Below, piece after piece: positions 1 through 8,336 of a DNA stretch of 51,668 nt (position 1 is its first letter; every line of letters starts with the position of its first letter). Made by a program: the position numbers and the translations under genes. The notes under the pieces are model-generated. The model worked only from the letters and a program-made list of their open reading frames with translations, was not told where the DNA came from and did not search any database. The DNA comes from Aquifex sp964425585. Its GTDB lineage: Bacteria; Aquificota; Aquificia; Aquificales; Aquificaceae. The stretch lies in assembly GCA_964425585.1 (NCBI GenBank), contig CAYRMG010000006.1, positions 1 to 51,668 of the forward strand, read 5' to 3'.

Positions 1-32
1 AATAAGTAATCAATCACTCACGGAGGAGTAGA

Positions 33-1166
33 ATGTTTTATGTTTCAAAGATTACACCTATGTTATTCGCACTTGGAATTTTTAATCTATTTCTCTCCCT
101 AATAGCAAAAATAGGGGAAGATATAGAGAGCTTTGCCGTTCTTTCAGTTTTCGGTTTTATAGGGCTCGTTCTTCTCGGAGCTATGTATCAAATAATTCCA
201 AATTCGCAGAACAGGAAACTCCCGAAGGAGTGGATTTCCTATATAGTTCTTGCTCTTGTTTTGTATGCCTTGCTTAATATTTACGGGGGAAATTTAAGGG
301 AAGGGGGTTTTTTTCTTTTTCTTTCCTCACTTATTTTCCTTTTTCACGTAATATCTATCCTTAAGAACACCTCTCCTTTGACCGTTAGATTTCTGATAGC
401 GTCCGCACTATACCTTTCCCTTTCTTTTCTCCTTCTCTGGCTTTACGCTCTTGAATACATTCCCCTTCAGCTTGCGGTTCATACGTTAACCGTCGGTTCC
501 ATGTTGAACGCAATTTACGGCGTTGAGATTGCTTGGATACCTATGCTTCTCATGACAACGATAAACATAAAAAAAGGAGAAAAAATCTTTATAGCAAAGC
601 AGGGAAGCACCCTTTTGTTTCTTCTTACATTCTGGAGTCTTAACTACAAGTTAATAGCAGTTGCATCTTTGTTTGAGCTCGGTATAGCTCTCGCTTTTAT
701 TTATCTCCTCTACGATATGGTGAGAAAAAGAACTATGACCTCACCTCTTCCTCCCGTGATTAAGCTATTTTTCGTAGCCCTCGGATTGCTTCCCTTTGGT
801 ATGGCTATGGGTATTCTAACGGCTTCATATCCCGAAATGATTTCAAAACTCGTGTTTATCCACGCGGACTTAATGGTTTACGGATTCGGGGCTTTTACTA
901 TTTTCGGGGGAATGATGCATCTCCTTCCGAGAATAGTCTGGAACTGGAAAATTCAGAAAAGTTCTCAAAACTTGAGCATAAGCGAGATACTCAGCGAAAA
1001 AGATATTGCGGAATTCATTGAGACTTCTTTAATTCTTTATGTTCTCTTTCTTGTAACGGATATGATGTTTAAACCTGTAAATGTTTTATCTTCGGTTTTT
1101 TACTTTCTCATTATCGGGCTTTTTGTAAAAAACTTGATAAAGAGCTACCTTCTGATTTTCCGATAG
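33..1166 (+). CDS. Polytopic membrane protein, possibly haem-copper oxidase subunit I-like or NnrS-like
   Basis: 377 residues with about 10-12 hydrophobic segments and hardly any soluble part, so an inner membrane protein. Two segments carry His patterns of haem membrane proteins: HTLTVGSM near residue 149, and near residue 276 a His followed by YGFGAFTIFGG, then MHLLPRI. The second stretch resembles the C-terminal helix of CcoN-type oxidase subunits (His...GxxxFG...LxPR). I infer a haem-binding member of the CcoN/NnrS-like superfamily, but did not find a full Cu-B ligand set, so it need not be an oxidase. The ATG has a strong Shine-Dalgarno sequence (GGAGGAG at 21-27). The stop codon TAG (1164-1166) starts a -10-like hexamer for ispE. 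Confidence 0.5.
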   Translation: MFYVSKITPMLFALGIFNLFLSLIAKIGEDIESFAVLSVFGFIGLVLLGAMYQIIPNSQNRKLPKEWISYIVLALVLYALLNIYGGNLREGGFFLFLSSLIFLFHVISILKNTSPLTVRFLIASALYLSLSFLLLWLYALEYIPLQLAVHTLTVGSMLNAIYGVEIAWIPMLLMTTINIKKGEKIFIAKQGSTLLFLLTFWSLNYKLIAVASLFELGIALAFIYLLYDMVRKRTMTSPLPPVIKLFFVALGLLPFGMAMGILTASYPEMISKLVFIHADLMVYGFGAFTIFGGMMHLLPRIVWNWKIQKSSQNLSISEILSEKDIAEFIETSLILYVLFLVTDMMFKPVNVLSSVFYFLIIGLFVKNLIKSYLLIFR

Positions 1167-1169
1167 AAT
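1164..1169 (+). promoter_or_regulatory. Candidate -10 element for ispE, overlapping the upstream stop codon
   Basis: TAGAAT ends 5 nt before the ispE ATG at 1175, with no Shine-Dalgarno sequence between. Its first three bases are the TAG stop of the preceding gene. If used, it would give a leaderless ispE mRNA. Inferred from spacing only; no clear -35 element was found. Confidence 0.4.
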
Positions 1170-1174
1170 TTTTT

Positions 1175-1984
1175 ATGATGATAAAAATACTATCACCCGC
1201 AAAAATAAACTTAGGGTTATGGATTTTAGGAAAAAGACCCGACGGATATCACGAACTCATAACACTATACAGGGAAATTCCCTTATACGATGAGATATAT
1301 ATAAAAGAAGGGATTTTAAGGGTTGATACAAGCATAAACATACCCCAGGAGGAAAATATAGTTTACAAGGGTTTGAAGGAGTTTGAAAGGATTACGGGAC
1401 TGCCGGTTGAGTTTTCAATCTTTATACAGAAAAACATACCGATAGGTGCAGGTCTCGGAGGGGGAAGCTCAAACCTTGCTAACGTTATAAAGAAGGTTAA
1501 CGAGCTTTTGGGAAATCCCCTGAGCGAGGAGGAACTAATAGGTTTCCTCGGAAGTCTGTCCGCGGATGCACCCTTTTTCTTGAAAGGAGGTAGCGCAATA
1601 GGAAGGGGCATAGGGGAATTGATTGAGCCCGTTGAGATTAAACTTAAGGGAAAGCTGACACTCATAATTCCCAATGTTCAGTCAAGCACAGCAAGAATTT
1701 ACGGAGCCGTAAGCCCCGAGCATTACGTAAGCAGGGAGTATGCGGAAGAAAGGGTAAGGGAAGTAATAGAGGGAAATATTGAAGCTCTTGAGAACGTTCT
1801 CGGTGAGATAGCAAAGGAAATTTATCCGGAAATAAGGGAAGTTGTTAGATTCGTTGAACACTTCGGATTTAAGCCCTTTATAACCGGAAGCGGTTCGGGT
1901 GTTTTCTTCTTCGGGGAAGCACCCGAAGAAATGAAGAGAGGAGCAAAAGGTAGATTCTGGAAAGTTATAGAGCTTGACCTTTAA
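1175..1984 (+). CDS. ispE: 4-diphosphocytidyl-2-C-methyl-D-erythritol kinase
   Basis: IspE phosphorylates the 2-hydroxyl of CDP-methylerythritol with ATP in the non-mevalonate isoprenoid pathway and is a cytosolic GHMP kinase. At about 269 residues it has family length. The start shows LSPAKINLGLWILGKRPDGYHEL, with the PAKINL signature and catalytic Lys; the glycine-rich ATP loop is GAGLGGGSSN near residue 95, the catalytic Asp is in SADAPFF, and the C-terminal GHMP motif is FITGSGSGVFF. Two ATGs in tandem (1175 and 1178) could each serve as start. The gene overlaps the convergent tonB by 4 bp (TTAA), which supplies both stop codons. The protein is very like Aquifex IspE as I recall it. Confidence 0.95.
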   Translation: MMIKILSPAKINLGLWILGKRPDGYHELITLYREIPLYDEIYIKEGILRVDTSINIPQEENIVYKGLKEFERITGLPVEFSIFIQKNIPIGAGLGGGSSNLANVIKKVNELLGNPLSEEELIGFLGSLSADAPFFLKGGSAIGRGIGELIEPVEIKLKGKLTLIIPNVQSSTARIYGAVSPEHYVSREYAEERVREVIEGNIEALENVLGEIAKEIYPEIREVVRFVEHFGFKPFITGSGSGVFFFGEAPEEMKRGAKGRFWKVIELDL

Positions 1985-2754
1985 TCCCTTAAAATAAACT
2001 TAACGGGAAGTTTTACGAAAACCCTTTTTTTGGGTTTTGGAAATTTACTACATACCTTTTCTACTGTATTTTTCGCTTCGTTATCAAGAATCTCAAAACC
2101 GCTTGATTTCTCAACCCTTACTTTTTCGCATCCATCTTTAGAAAGTGTAAACGCTATAACAACGGTTCCTTCCCAACCCATTCGCCTGGCTATATACGGA
2201 TACGTAAGGTTTTCAATAACCAAATCCCTTATTAAATTTAGATTTTCTCTTATAAAATCTTTTGCTTCATCTTTTCCTTTACTTATCTTACTTATATACG
2301 TAGGCTCTTTATTTATATTTTCCTTTATAACTTCCTTTTTATTGTTTTTTTCTACTTTATTTTCGCTTTTTCCTCTCTGAGCAGTTTCCCTTACTTTACT
2401 TTCGGTTTTTTGAGCAATCTCGGTTTTTCTTTTTGCCGAGTGCTTTTCAACTGTTTTTTTCACAATTTTCTTTTTTTTACTCTCTTTCTTGATTCTCTTT
2501 ACGTATGTCTTCTTTTTAGGTTTTCTTTTCTTTATCTTATTTGTGTTTCTTGTAATCTTCTTTTTAGTTTGTTTTTTTAAAATCCTATTTTTTCTTAGCT
2601 CTTTTTTGATTTTAACAAAGCTGAGAGAAACCCTTACGTATTTCCTTTCTTCTTTCGGTTTTGGATAAAGCTTCATTTTCGCAAAGGAAAAAAGGAAGAG
2701 TATGTGGAAAAGTGCGGATATTAAAAAACCTACGAGTAAGTATCTGTTTACCAT
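1981..2754 (-). CDS. tonB: TonB-like energy transducer with Lys-rich linker
   Basis: 257 residues in TonB layout. An uncleaved N-terminal membrane anchor (about residues 7-26) precedes a long, very Lys/Arg-rich linker (about 30-160), and a C-terminal TonB fold follows (about 180-257) with YPYIARRMGWEGTVVIAF and LSKDG, the usual YPxxAxxxGxxGxVxVxF pattern. TonB passes proton-motive force from ExbB/ExbD to outer membrane receptors. The divergent neighbour at 2827 is such a receptor, so the pair probably works together. Most TonB linkers are Pro-rich; this one is basic. GGAG abuts the ATG, which is too close for a normal Shine-Dalgarno. No exbBD lies in the window. Convergent TTAA overlap with ispE. 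Confidence 0.85.
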   Translation of the reverse strand: MVNRYLLVGFLISALFHILFLFSFAKMKLYPKPKEERKYVRVSLSFVKIKKELRKNRILKKQTKKKITRNTNKIKKRKPKKKTYVKRIKKESKKKKIVKKTVEKHSAKRKTEIAQKTESKVRETAQRGKSENKVEKNNKKEVIKENINKEPTYISKISKGKDEAKDFIRENLNLIRDLVIENLTYPYIARRMGWEGTVVIAFTLSKDGCEKVRVEKSSGFEILDNEAKNTVEKVCSKFPKPKKRVFVKLPVKFILRD

Positions 2755-2767
2755 CTCCTTTAATTTT

Positions 2768-2800
2768 ATGTTAAAATTATGTTAAAATTACGTTAAAATT
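2768..2800 (+). repeat. Three tandem 11-bp repeats in the tonB/receptor intergenic region
   Basis: ATGTTAAAATT occurs three times head to tail at 2768-2778, 2779-2789 and 2790-2800, the last as ACGTTAAAATT. A reversed partial copy (GTTTTAAC) follows at 2807-2814. The 11-bp period is about one DNA turn, so each unit shows the same face. The units also contain TTAAAAT, a possible -10 sequence. The position between divergent tonB and receptor start codons suits a shared operator or promoter. Confidence 0.75.
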
Positions 2801-2826
2801 AAAGAAGTTTTAACAAGGAGGTGGTG

Positions 2827-4869
2827 ATGAAGAAAATCTTGATACTTTCGGCGATTTTTTCCTCCCTTTATGCACAGGAGGTTATTCTTGAGGAGATAAC
2901 AGTGGAAGGTAAAAGGGAGATTATAACGCCCGAAAAGATTAAGGAGCTTCCTGCAAAGGACATAGGTGAAGCACTTGAAAAAAGTGCAGCCGGACTTTGG
3001 AAAATAAGGAAAGGGGGTATCGCGAATGATATAGTCATAAGAGGTTTCAAGAAGGATGAAGTAAACCAGCTATTTGACGGTGCAAGGGTTTACAACGCAT
3101 GTCCAAACAGGATGGACCCCGGTCTCTTTCACATTGATTTTGCGGAAATAAAGGAAATTGAGATTATCAGGGGACCCTTTGATGTGAAAAACTACGGTGC
3201 TGTCGGTGGAACGGTAAACGTGATAACCCGTGAACCTAAAAAAGGCTTTTCGGGAAAGCTAAACCTTTCTCTTGATAACTGGAAATATACAAATGCGTCG
3301 GGAATATTTTCTTATGCAAAGGAAAGGCTCGGATTTCTCATAGGCTACTCCTTCAGGTTCTCAAAACCTTACAAGGACGGAAAGGGAAGAAGGATAACGG
3401 AAATATATCCTAAAAACTCCCCCTTTAGATATTCATCCGATGAGGTAAACTCAACCGCTTTTAACATACACACATTGTGGACAAAGTTTAGTTATAAGTT
3501 CAGTAAAAACCTAAAGATAAAGCTTGATTACGCGCACCAAAAGGCTACGGATGTTCTTTACCCCTACCTTATGATGGACGCCACTCTTGACGAAGTTGAC
3601 AGATTTAACGTAAAGCTTGAAGGGAAAAATTTTGAAACCCAGCTCTATGGCTCTTCCGTAAGGCACTGGATGAATAACCAGAAGAGGGTTGCGGGAAGCA
3701 ACACCCCGAGGGGCTACAGTATGGAAACTTACGCAAAATCAAAAGTTTACGGTTTTAAAGGAAGTTACAAAATAAGGGGAATAACATTAGGCGTAGATAC
3801 CTTTTACAGATACTGGGAAGCGACAACTACGATGTATATGAGGAACAAAGGAATGTATAAATCCCAGGACACTATTCCTAACGTTGATACGATAAACATA
3901 GGTCTGTTTTTTGAACACAAAAAGAAGTTAAACAAGCGTTTAAAGCTCCTCTACGGGCTTAGAGTTGATTACACAAAGATGAAAGCGGACAAATATAAAG
4001 CAAACGTAAAGCTCTACGAGCATTATCACGGAACAAAGGATACCGACAAAAGCAACTTTTACCCATCGGGAAACATTCAGCTTTTTTATGAAATTAAGAA
4101 AGGACTTGAGCTTTTTGCAGGAGTAGGTTCTGCCGTAAGGGTTCCCGACCCTCAGGAAAGGTATTTTGCTCTTGACAGGATGGGAAAGATGGAAGCACGC
4201 TACGGGGACTGGGTAGGAAATCCCAACCTTGACCCCGAGAGAAATACGGAGATAGACCTCGGCCTGAAATTAGAGAAAATGTTTTTAAACGGCGAGGTAA
4301 GAGCTTTCTTCAGCTACGTAAATAACTATATATACCCTTATAAGGTTGAAGCTCCCTCAACGGGAAATCCCAAAAATCAAAATACAAAGGCGATGTCCTA
4401 TACAAACATAGACGCATACTTTTACGGATTTGAAGCAAAGGGCACTTATGCGATAACTTACACGCTCTTTCTTGACGGCTCGGTTGCATACACAAGGGGA
4501 AGAAAAAAAGATACTTACCCCGAGAAGAATATAAGGGACAAAGATGTAGCGGAAGTTCCTCCTCTTACGGCAAGGATTTCCCTTCGCTACGATAACGGAA
4601 CATACTTCGGTGAGATTGAGTCCGTTTTCGCTTCCACACAGAATAATGTAGACACGGACCTTAATGAGAAAAAGACTTCGGGATACGGGATACTGAATGT
4701 AAAAGGAGGTTTCAGAAGAAACAGATTAACCCTTTACGGAGGTGTTGAAAATGTTTTTGATAAACTCTACTACACTCACCTCTCTTATCTGAGAAATCCC
4801 TTCTCAAGCGGTGTAAAAGTTCCCGAACCGGGCAGAACATACTACATAACCCTTAATTACGAGTTTTGA
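2827..4869 (+). CDS. TonB-dependent outer membrane receptor
   Basis: 680 residues. A signal peptide (about 1-17, ending LYAQ) is followed by a TonB-box-like stretch (EEITVEG), a plug domain (about 30-145) with VIRGF, NQLFDGARV, EIEIIRGPF and GAVGGTVNVIT, and a 22-strand-type barrel ending in aromatic residues (ITLNYEF), the usual outer membrane insertion signal. It would import a siderophore, cofactor or metal complex through the outer membrane, powered by TonB; the ligand cannot be read from sequence. I chose the ATG at 2827 because AAGGAGG (2815-2821) is well spaced; a GTG at 2821 is in frame but sits in the ribosome site. Its stop lies 3 bp from the end of argG. Confidence 0.92.
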   Translation: MKKILILSAIFSSLYAQEVILEEITVEGKREIITPEKIKELPAKDIGEALEKSAAGLWKIRKGGIANDIVIRGFKKDEVNQLFDGARVYNACPNRMDPGLFHIDFAEIKEIEIIRGPFDVKNYGAVGGTVNVITREPKKGFSGKLNLSLDNWKYTNASGIFSYAKERLGFLIGYSFRFSKPYKDGKGRRITEIYPKNSPFRYSSDEVNSTAFNIHTLWTKFSYKFSKNLKIKLDYAHQKATDVLYPYLMMDATLDEVDRFNVKLEGKNFETQLYGSSVRHWMNNQKRVAGSNTPRGYSMETYAKSKVYGFKGSYKIRGITLGVDTFYRYWEATTTMYMRNKGMYKSQDTIPNVDTINIGLFFEHKKKLNKRLKLLYGLRVDYTKMKADKYKANVKLYEHYHGTKDTDKSNFYPSGNIQLFYEIKKGLELFAGVGSAVRVPDPQERYFALDRMGKMEARYGDWVGNPNLDPERNTEIDLGLKLEKMFLNGEVRAFFSYVNNYIYPYKVEAPSTGNPKNQNTKAMSYTNIDAYFYGFEAKGTYAITYTLFLDGSVAYTRGRKKDTYPEKNIRDKDVAEVPPLTARISLRYDNGTYFGEIESVFASTQNNVDTDLNEKKTSGYGILNVKGGFRRNRLTLYGGVENVFDKLYYTHLSYLRNPFSSGVKVPEPGRTYYITLNYEF

Positions 4870-4872
4870 AGA

Positions 4873-6084
4873 TTATGCTCGTTCTCCTTTTCTTTTTACC
4901 CTTCCTAATACCTTTAAGGGAAGCCCCCACACCTTCGTGAAGTGTTTACCCGCTATCTGGTCAAACTCATCCTTCTCGGAATAAGTAGCAAGCTCTTCAA
5001 CGTAAAGCGAATTCGGCGATTTTCTGCCTACAACCTGAACACTTCCCTTGTAGAGTTTCAGTCTTACCTCTCCCGTTGCAAGCTTTGCAAGCTCTTTAGT
5101 AAATGCATCCAATGCTTCTCTCAAGGGAGTAAACCACAGACCTTCATAAACGAGTTTTGCATACTCATGGGGAATATGTGTAAGGAAATAGTGATAAGTA
5201 AATCTGTCAAGAACTAAGGAAAGTAAATCCCTGTAAGCCTCGTATAAAATCGTGGCACCGGGAGCTTCGTATATCTCTCTGCTCTTTATTCCGACCAATC
5301 TGTTTTCTACCATATCTATCCTCCCGATACCGTGCCTTCCCCCTATCTCGTTTAACTTTTGGATTAGTTTGTGCTGTTCTTTGTAAGTTTCACCGTTGAG
5401 GGAGACGGGTTTCCCTTCATTAAAACCTACGGTTATGTATTCGGGTTCATCAGGTGCCTTTTCGGGAGATGTAGTAATCTGGTATGCGTCTTCGGGAGGC
5501 TCCTGCCAAGGATCCTCAAGGGGTCCGCACTCTATTGAGACACCCCAGAGATTTCTATCTATTGAGTAGGGTTTTTCCTTTGTAGCCTTCACGGGAATGT
5601 TAAACCTTTTTGCATACTCAACCTGTTCTTCCCTTGACTTGAATTCCCACTCCCTCACGGGAGCCAGAACCTCTATATCCGGATTTAAAGCCCATACGGA
5701 TAGCTCAAATCTTACCTGGTCATTCCCTTTTCCCGTTGAGCCGTGGGCTACGTAATCCGCTTTAAATTTCTCCGCAAAATAAACAAGCCTTTCCGCTATC
5801 AGTGGTCTTGAGAGAGCAGCACTAAGGGGGTATTTACCCTCATAAAGGGCAAGAGCCCTTAAGGTGGGAAGACAGTATTTTTCCGCAAAGGTTTCCTTCA
5901 GGTCTTCTACTATTGCTTCAACCGCTCCCGCATTCTTTGCTTTTTGGGGGATTTCCCCCAGTTCTTCCCCCTGTCCTACATCCGCGGTATATGTTATAAC
6001 CTCATATCCTCTTTCGGTAAGCCATCTAACTATTATGGATGTATCAAGCCCGCCCGAATAAGCGAGAATAACCCTTTTTTTCAT
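4873..6084 (-). CDS. argG: Argininosuccinate synthase
   Basis: 403 residues, the usual size. ArgG joins citrulline and aspartate with ATP, the penultimate step of arginine synthesis, as a cytosolic tetramer. The N-terminal N-type ATP pyrophosphatase loop is VILAYSGGLDTSI (residues 5-17); other conserved stretches are YVAHGSTGKGNDQVRFE near residue 115 and SIDRNLWGVSIECGPLEDP near 175. It lies 3 bp downstream of the SEDS gene on the same strand, so rpiB, the SEDS gene and argG probably share a transcript although their functions are unrelated. Confidence 0.97.
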   Translation of the reverse strand: MKKRVILAYSGGLDTSIIVRWLTERGYEVITYTADVGQGEELGEIPQKAKNAGAVEAIVEDLKETFAEKYCLPTLRALALYEGKYPLSAALSRPLIAERLVYFAEKFKADYVAHGSTGKGNDQVRFELSVWALNPDIEVLAPVREWEFKSREEQVEYAKRFNIPVKATKEKPYSIDRNLWGVSIECGPLEDPWQEPPEDAYQITTSPEKAPDEPEYITVGFNEGKPVSLNGETYKEQHKLIQKLNEIGGRHGIGRIDMVENRLVGIKSREIYEAPGATILYEAYRDLLSLVLDRFTYHYFLTHIPHEYAKLVYEGLWFTPLREALDAFTKELAKLATGEVRLKLYKGSVQVVGRKSPNSLYVEELATYSEKDEFDQIAGKHFTKVWGLPLKVLGRVKRKGERA

Positions 6085-6087
6085 AAC

Positions 6088-7431
6088 TTATAAGTTTAAT
6101 ACATCGCCATTACGCCTGTATATTGAACCAACAATCCCGAGAGCTATAAAGTTAGCCAGAAGGTTGCTTATACCGTAGCTGATAAAGGGAAGCGCTATAC
6201 CTTTGGGAGGAATCAGACTCATAGCCATAGCGTAATTGACAAAAACCGAGTAGAGAAAGTTAAGTGCGACTCCTACTATAACGAGCTTCTCATAAATTCC
6301 GTAAATCCTGTATGCAATCTTAAAGAGTCTCAAGGCAAATAAAATTTGAATGAGAAGTATAAATGTAAATCCCGCTATTCCGAGGTTTTCTATAAGAAGA
6401 CTTATGACGTAATCCGTATCCGATTCCCTTATGTAAATCGGAGCGTAAAGTCCCTTCCCGAGTCCTGCTCCGAAAAGTCCCCCGTTCGCAATAGCATTTA
6501 GTGATTTTATTATTTGATAACCTTTGTCGTAAGGGTATGCGAGGGGATTGAGCCACCCCGCGAATCTTTTCATAATATGCTCTGAGTGCATCAAAAGGAT
6601 AAAAATTCCGAGTATTCCCAAAACCGTAGTGGCGGGAACAAAAAGCCTCAGAGGTATACCGCCCAGCAACATAAGGGACACACCTAAAAGAACCACAAAT
6701 AATGCCATACCTATATCCGGTTGCATGGCTATAAGAAAGGCGTGGGCAATCAAGATAAATAAAACGAAAATGAAGTTAGCCTTTTTCTCTATTTCACCCT
6801 TTACGCCTATGTAGTAGGCCAGGAAAATAATCAATCCTATCTTTGAGAACTCGGAAGGCTGAAAGCTTGTTCCGAAAAGCCATCGTGAAGGCATTGCACC
6901 TTCGGGACTCATAAGTCTTTTAATAAATAGAACAGAAAGTAAGATAATGGAAGTAATAACCACCGTGTATATAACTTTTTTTTCTTTAAAAATTTTGTAA
7001 TTTATTCGCGAAAATAAATACATAATACCGAGTCCGAATATAAAGAAAATAAAAGATTTGACGTTTTTTGAAAAAGCTTTAAAAAGTTTCCTCGGAAATA
7101 ATTCCCCGTAAGGGACTACGGTAAAATTCCCCAAGCTTGTCTTTACTTCGTATTTTCCGAACTTTGCAGGTTTGAATTTATCCGGATACAAGGAAATGTA
7201 AGGAAGAGGAAGGAGTCGTTTTTCTTTTATATCGTAAAAAAATCTAACGTTATCTTCCTTATAAAATACCCACCTTCCCTTATCGTTTTTATAAAGAACC
7301 GCGTAAGGATTGTAGCTCACAAAGAGGGGAAGAACATTCTTTATGAATATCGCAGTCTGTGATATAAGAAAAAAAATAAAGATAATGAAGAGGATAAACC
7401 TATCAGGGTAAATTCTTTGAAAGAGTTTCAT
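6088..7431 (-). CDS. SEDS-family peptidoglycan glycosyltransferase (FtsW/RodA type) with a large first external loop
   Basis: SEDS proteins polymerise lipid II into glycan strands with a class B PBP. The 447 residues include about 10 membrane segments. Family marks are QPSEFSK (191-197), QPDIGMALF with the presumed catalytic Asp239, and near the C-terminus GLFGAGLGKG and LPFISYG. FtsW or RodA cannot be decided; GAGLGKG and the end resemble FtsW. Odd: between TM1 (about 12-33) and TM2 (about 124-140) there are about 90 mostly soluble residues, predicted outside the membrane, where most family members have a short loop. The start overlaps the end of rpiB by 29 bp. A matching PBP is encoded at 9619-11358. 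Confidence 0.88.
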   Translation of the reverse strand: MKLFQRIYPDRFILFIIFIFFLISQTAIFIKNVLPLFVSYNPYAVLYKNDKGRWVFYKEDNVRFFYDIKEKRLLPLPYISLYPDKFKPAKFGKYEVKTSLGNFTVVPYGELFPRKLFKAFSKNVKSFIFFIFGLGIMYLFSRINYKIFKEKKVIYTVVITSIILLSVLFIKRLMSPEGAMPSRWLFGTSFQPSEFSKIGLIIFLAYYIGVKGEIEKKANFIFVLFILIAHAFLIAMQPDIGMALFVVLLGVSLMLLGGIPLRLFVPATTVLGILGIFILLMHSEHIMKRFAGWLNPLAYPYDKGYQIIKSLNAIANGGLFGAGLGKGLYAPIYIRESDTDYVISLLIENLGIAGFTFILLIQILFALRLFKIAYRIYGIYEKLVIVGVALNFLYSVFVNYAMAMSLIPPKGIALPFISYGISNLLANFIALGIVGSIYRRNGDVLNL

Positions 7432-7864
7432 GTTCTATCTCGTATATCAACTCAATTCTCTTTTCGTGTCTTCCGCCTTCAAAGGGTGTTTCAAGCCACA
7501 CTTTAACGATTGACAGGGCGAGTTCAATTCCGAGAACTCTTTCTCCGAGGCAGAGGACGTTTGCGTTGTTGTGAAGCCTGCTCATCCTTGCCATATACTC
7601 GTTCGTGCAAAGGGCTGCCCTTATTCCCGGAAACTTATTCGCGGTAATTGACATTCCTATACCCGTCCCGCATATAAGTATTCCTCTGTCCGCCTTCCCT
7701 TCCTGAACCGCTTTTGCTACTTCCTTTGCGAATATAGGGTAATGGGTTGACTCCGTTGAGTGGGTTCCGAAATCTATAACCTCATAGTTTTCCCCTTTTA
7801 AGAACTCTTTTATCCTTTCTTTAAGATGAAATCCCGCGTGATCCGAACCTATCGCTATTTTCAT
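7403..7864 (-). CDS. rpiB: Ribose-5-phosphate isomerase B
   Basis: 153 residues of the RpiB/LacAB family. RpiB interconverts ribose-5-phosphate and ribulose-5-phosphate in the pentose phosphate pathway. Visible marks are AIGSDHAGFHLK at the start, the active-site Cys in GILICGTGIGMSI near residue 65, and NKFPGIRAAL. No Shine-Dalgarno sequence precedes the ATG; a TAGAAT hexamer on the minus strand (7878-7873) ends 8 nt before it, fitting a leaderless start. The 3' end overlaps the SEDS gene by 29 bp. Confidence 0.95.
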   Translation of the reverse strand: MKIAIGSDHAGFHLKERIKEFLKGENYEVIDFGTHSTESTHYPIFAKEVAKAVQEGKADRGILICGTGIGMSITANKFPGIRAALCTNEYMARMSRLHNNANVLCLGERVLGIELALSIVKVWLETPFEGGRHEKRIELIYEIEHETLSKNLP

Positions 7865-7897
7865 AAAAGTTAATTCTATGATAAAATTTAAAACATT

Positions 7898-8203
7898 GTG
7901 AAGTATGATTGGACAAAGTATAAAACTAAAATTTTAGAGTTAAAGGAAATTCTGAAAAATAAAAATGAGGGAACGGATGTAGAAGTTAGTTTGGTCACAC
8001 CGGACGACCCCGATTTTGACCCTAATATGCAAGTTCCTTACATAAGAGTGAGATACTACGTAGATGACCACACCCACGAAAGGAAGATAGAACTTTTTGA
8101 ACATTATCTTCAAAAGGATATTGAGGAGATTATTAAGCTTGTTGAGTTCTTTATTCAGGAGTTTGAGTCCGAAATAGATTCTTCCGAATACGGTGGAGGG
8201 TAA
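7898..8203 (+). CDS. Conserved-looking hypothetical protein, small, acidic
   Basis: 101 residues, family not recognised. A soluble protein with an alternating middle part (VSLVTPDD, YIRVRYYVDD) and a helical Glu-rich C-terminus ending EYGGG. The best start is GTG at 7898, since no ATG lies near and the translation downstream is continuous. TATGATAAAAT at 7877-7887 ends 10 nt before it and no Shine-Dalgarno is visible, so the mRNA may be leaderless. It is divergent from rpiB (33 bp apart) and lies 21 bp upstream of tRNA-Ser. Confidence 0.7.
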   Translation: MKYDWTKYKTKILELKEILKNKNEGTDVEVSLVTPDDPDFDPNMQVPYIRVRYYVDDHTHERKIELFEHYLQKDIEEIIKLVEFFIQEFESEIDSSEYGGG

Positions 8204-8224
8204 TATATTATATTTTCTGTCTAA

Positions 8225-8314
8225 GGAGGGGTGGCCGAGCGGACTAAGGCGGGGGATTTGAAATCCCTTGGCGGGTTCACCGCCCGCCCGTGGGTTCGAA
8301 TCCCACCCCCTCCG
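8225..8314 (+). tRNA. tRNA-Ser (anticodon UGA)
   Basis: 90-nt tRNA with long variable arm. The acceptor stem pairs GGAGGGG (8225-8231) with CCCCTCC (8307-8313), and the discriminator is G8314. The anticodon loop TTTGAAA gives UGA. The long variable arm is the G/C-rich hairpin before the T arm (GTGGG/CCCAC with TTCGAAT loop). CCA is not encoded. A TATATT hexamer (8209-8214) ends 10 nt upstream. thiE starts 22 nt downstream, so co-transcription is likely. Confidence 0.97.
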
Positions 8315-8336
8315 TATATTGCTTCGGAGGAAAGTC

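Noticed and set aside
2768..2800. CRISPR or phage repeat
   Set aside because: The units are 11 bp without spacers, so a tandem repeat or operator.
4310..4495. Antisense frame inside the receptor gene and similar frames opposite other genes
   Set aside because: They are shadows: no ribosome site, unusual amino acid content and full overlap with a recognised gene.
8268..8336. thiE frame extending into tRNA-Ser
   Set aside because: These codons are tRNA sequence; ATG 8337 has CGGAGGA in front.
8143..8336. TPP riboswitch before thiE
   Set aside because: The leader is occupied by tRNA-Ser, and no thi-box pattern was found.
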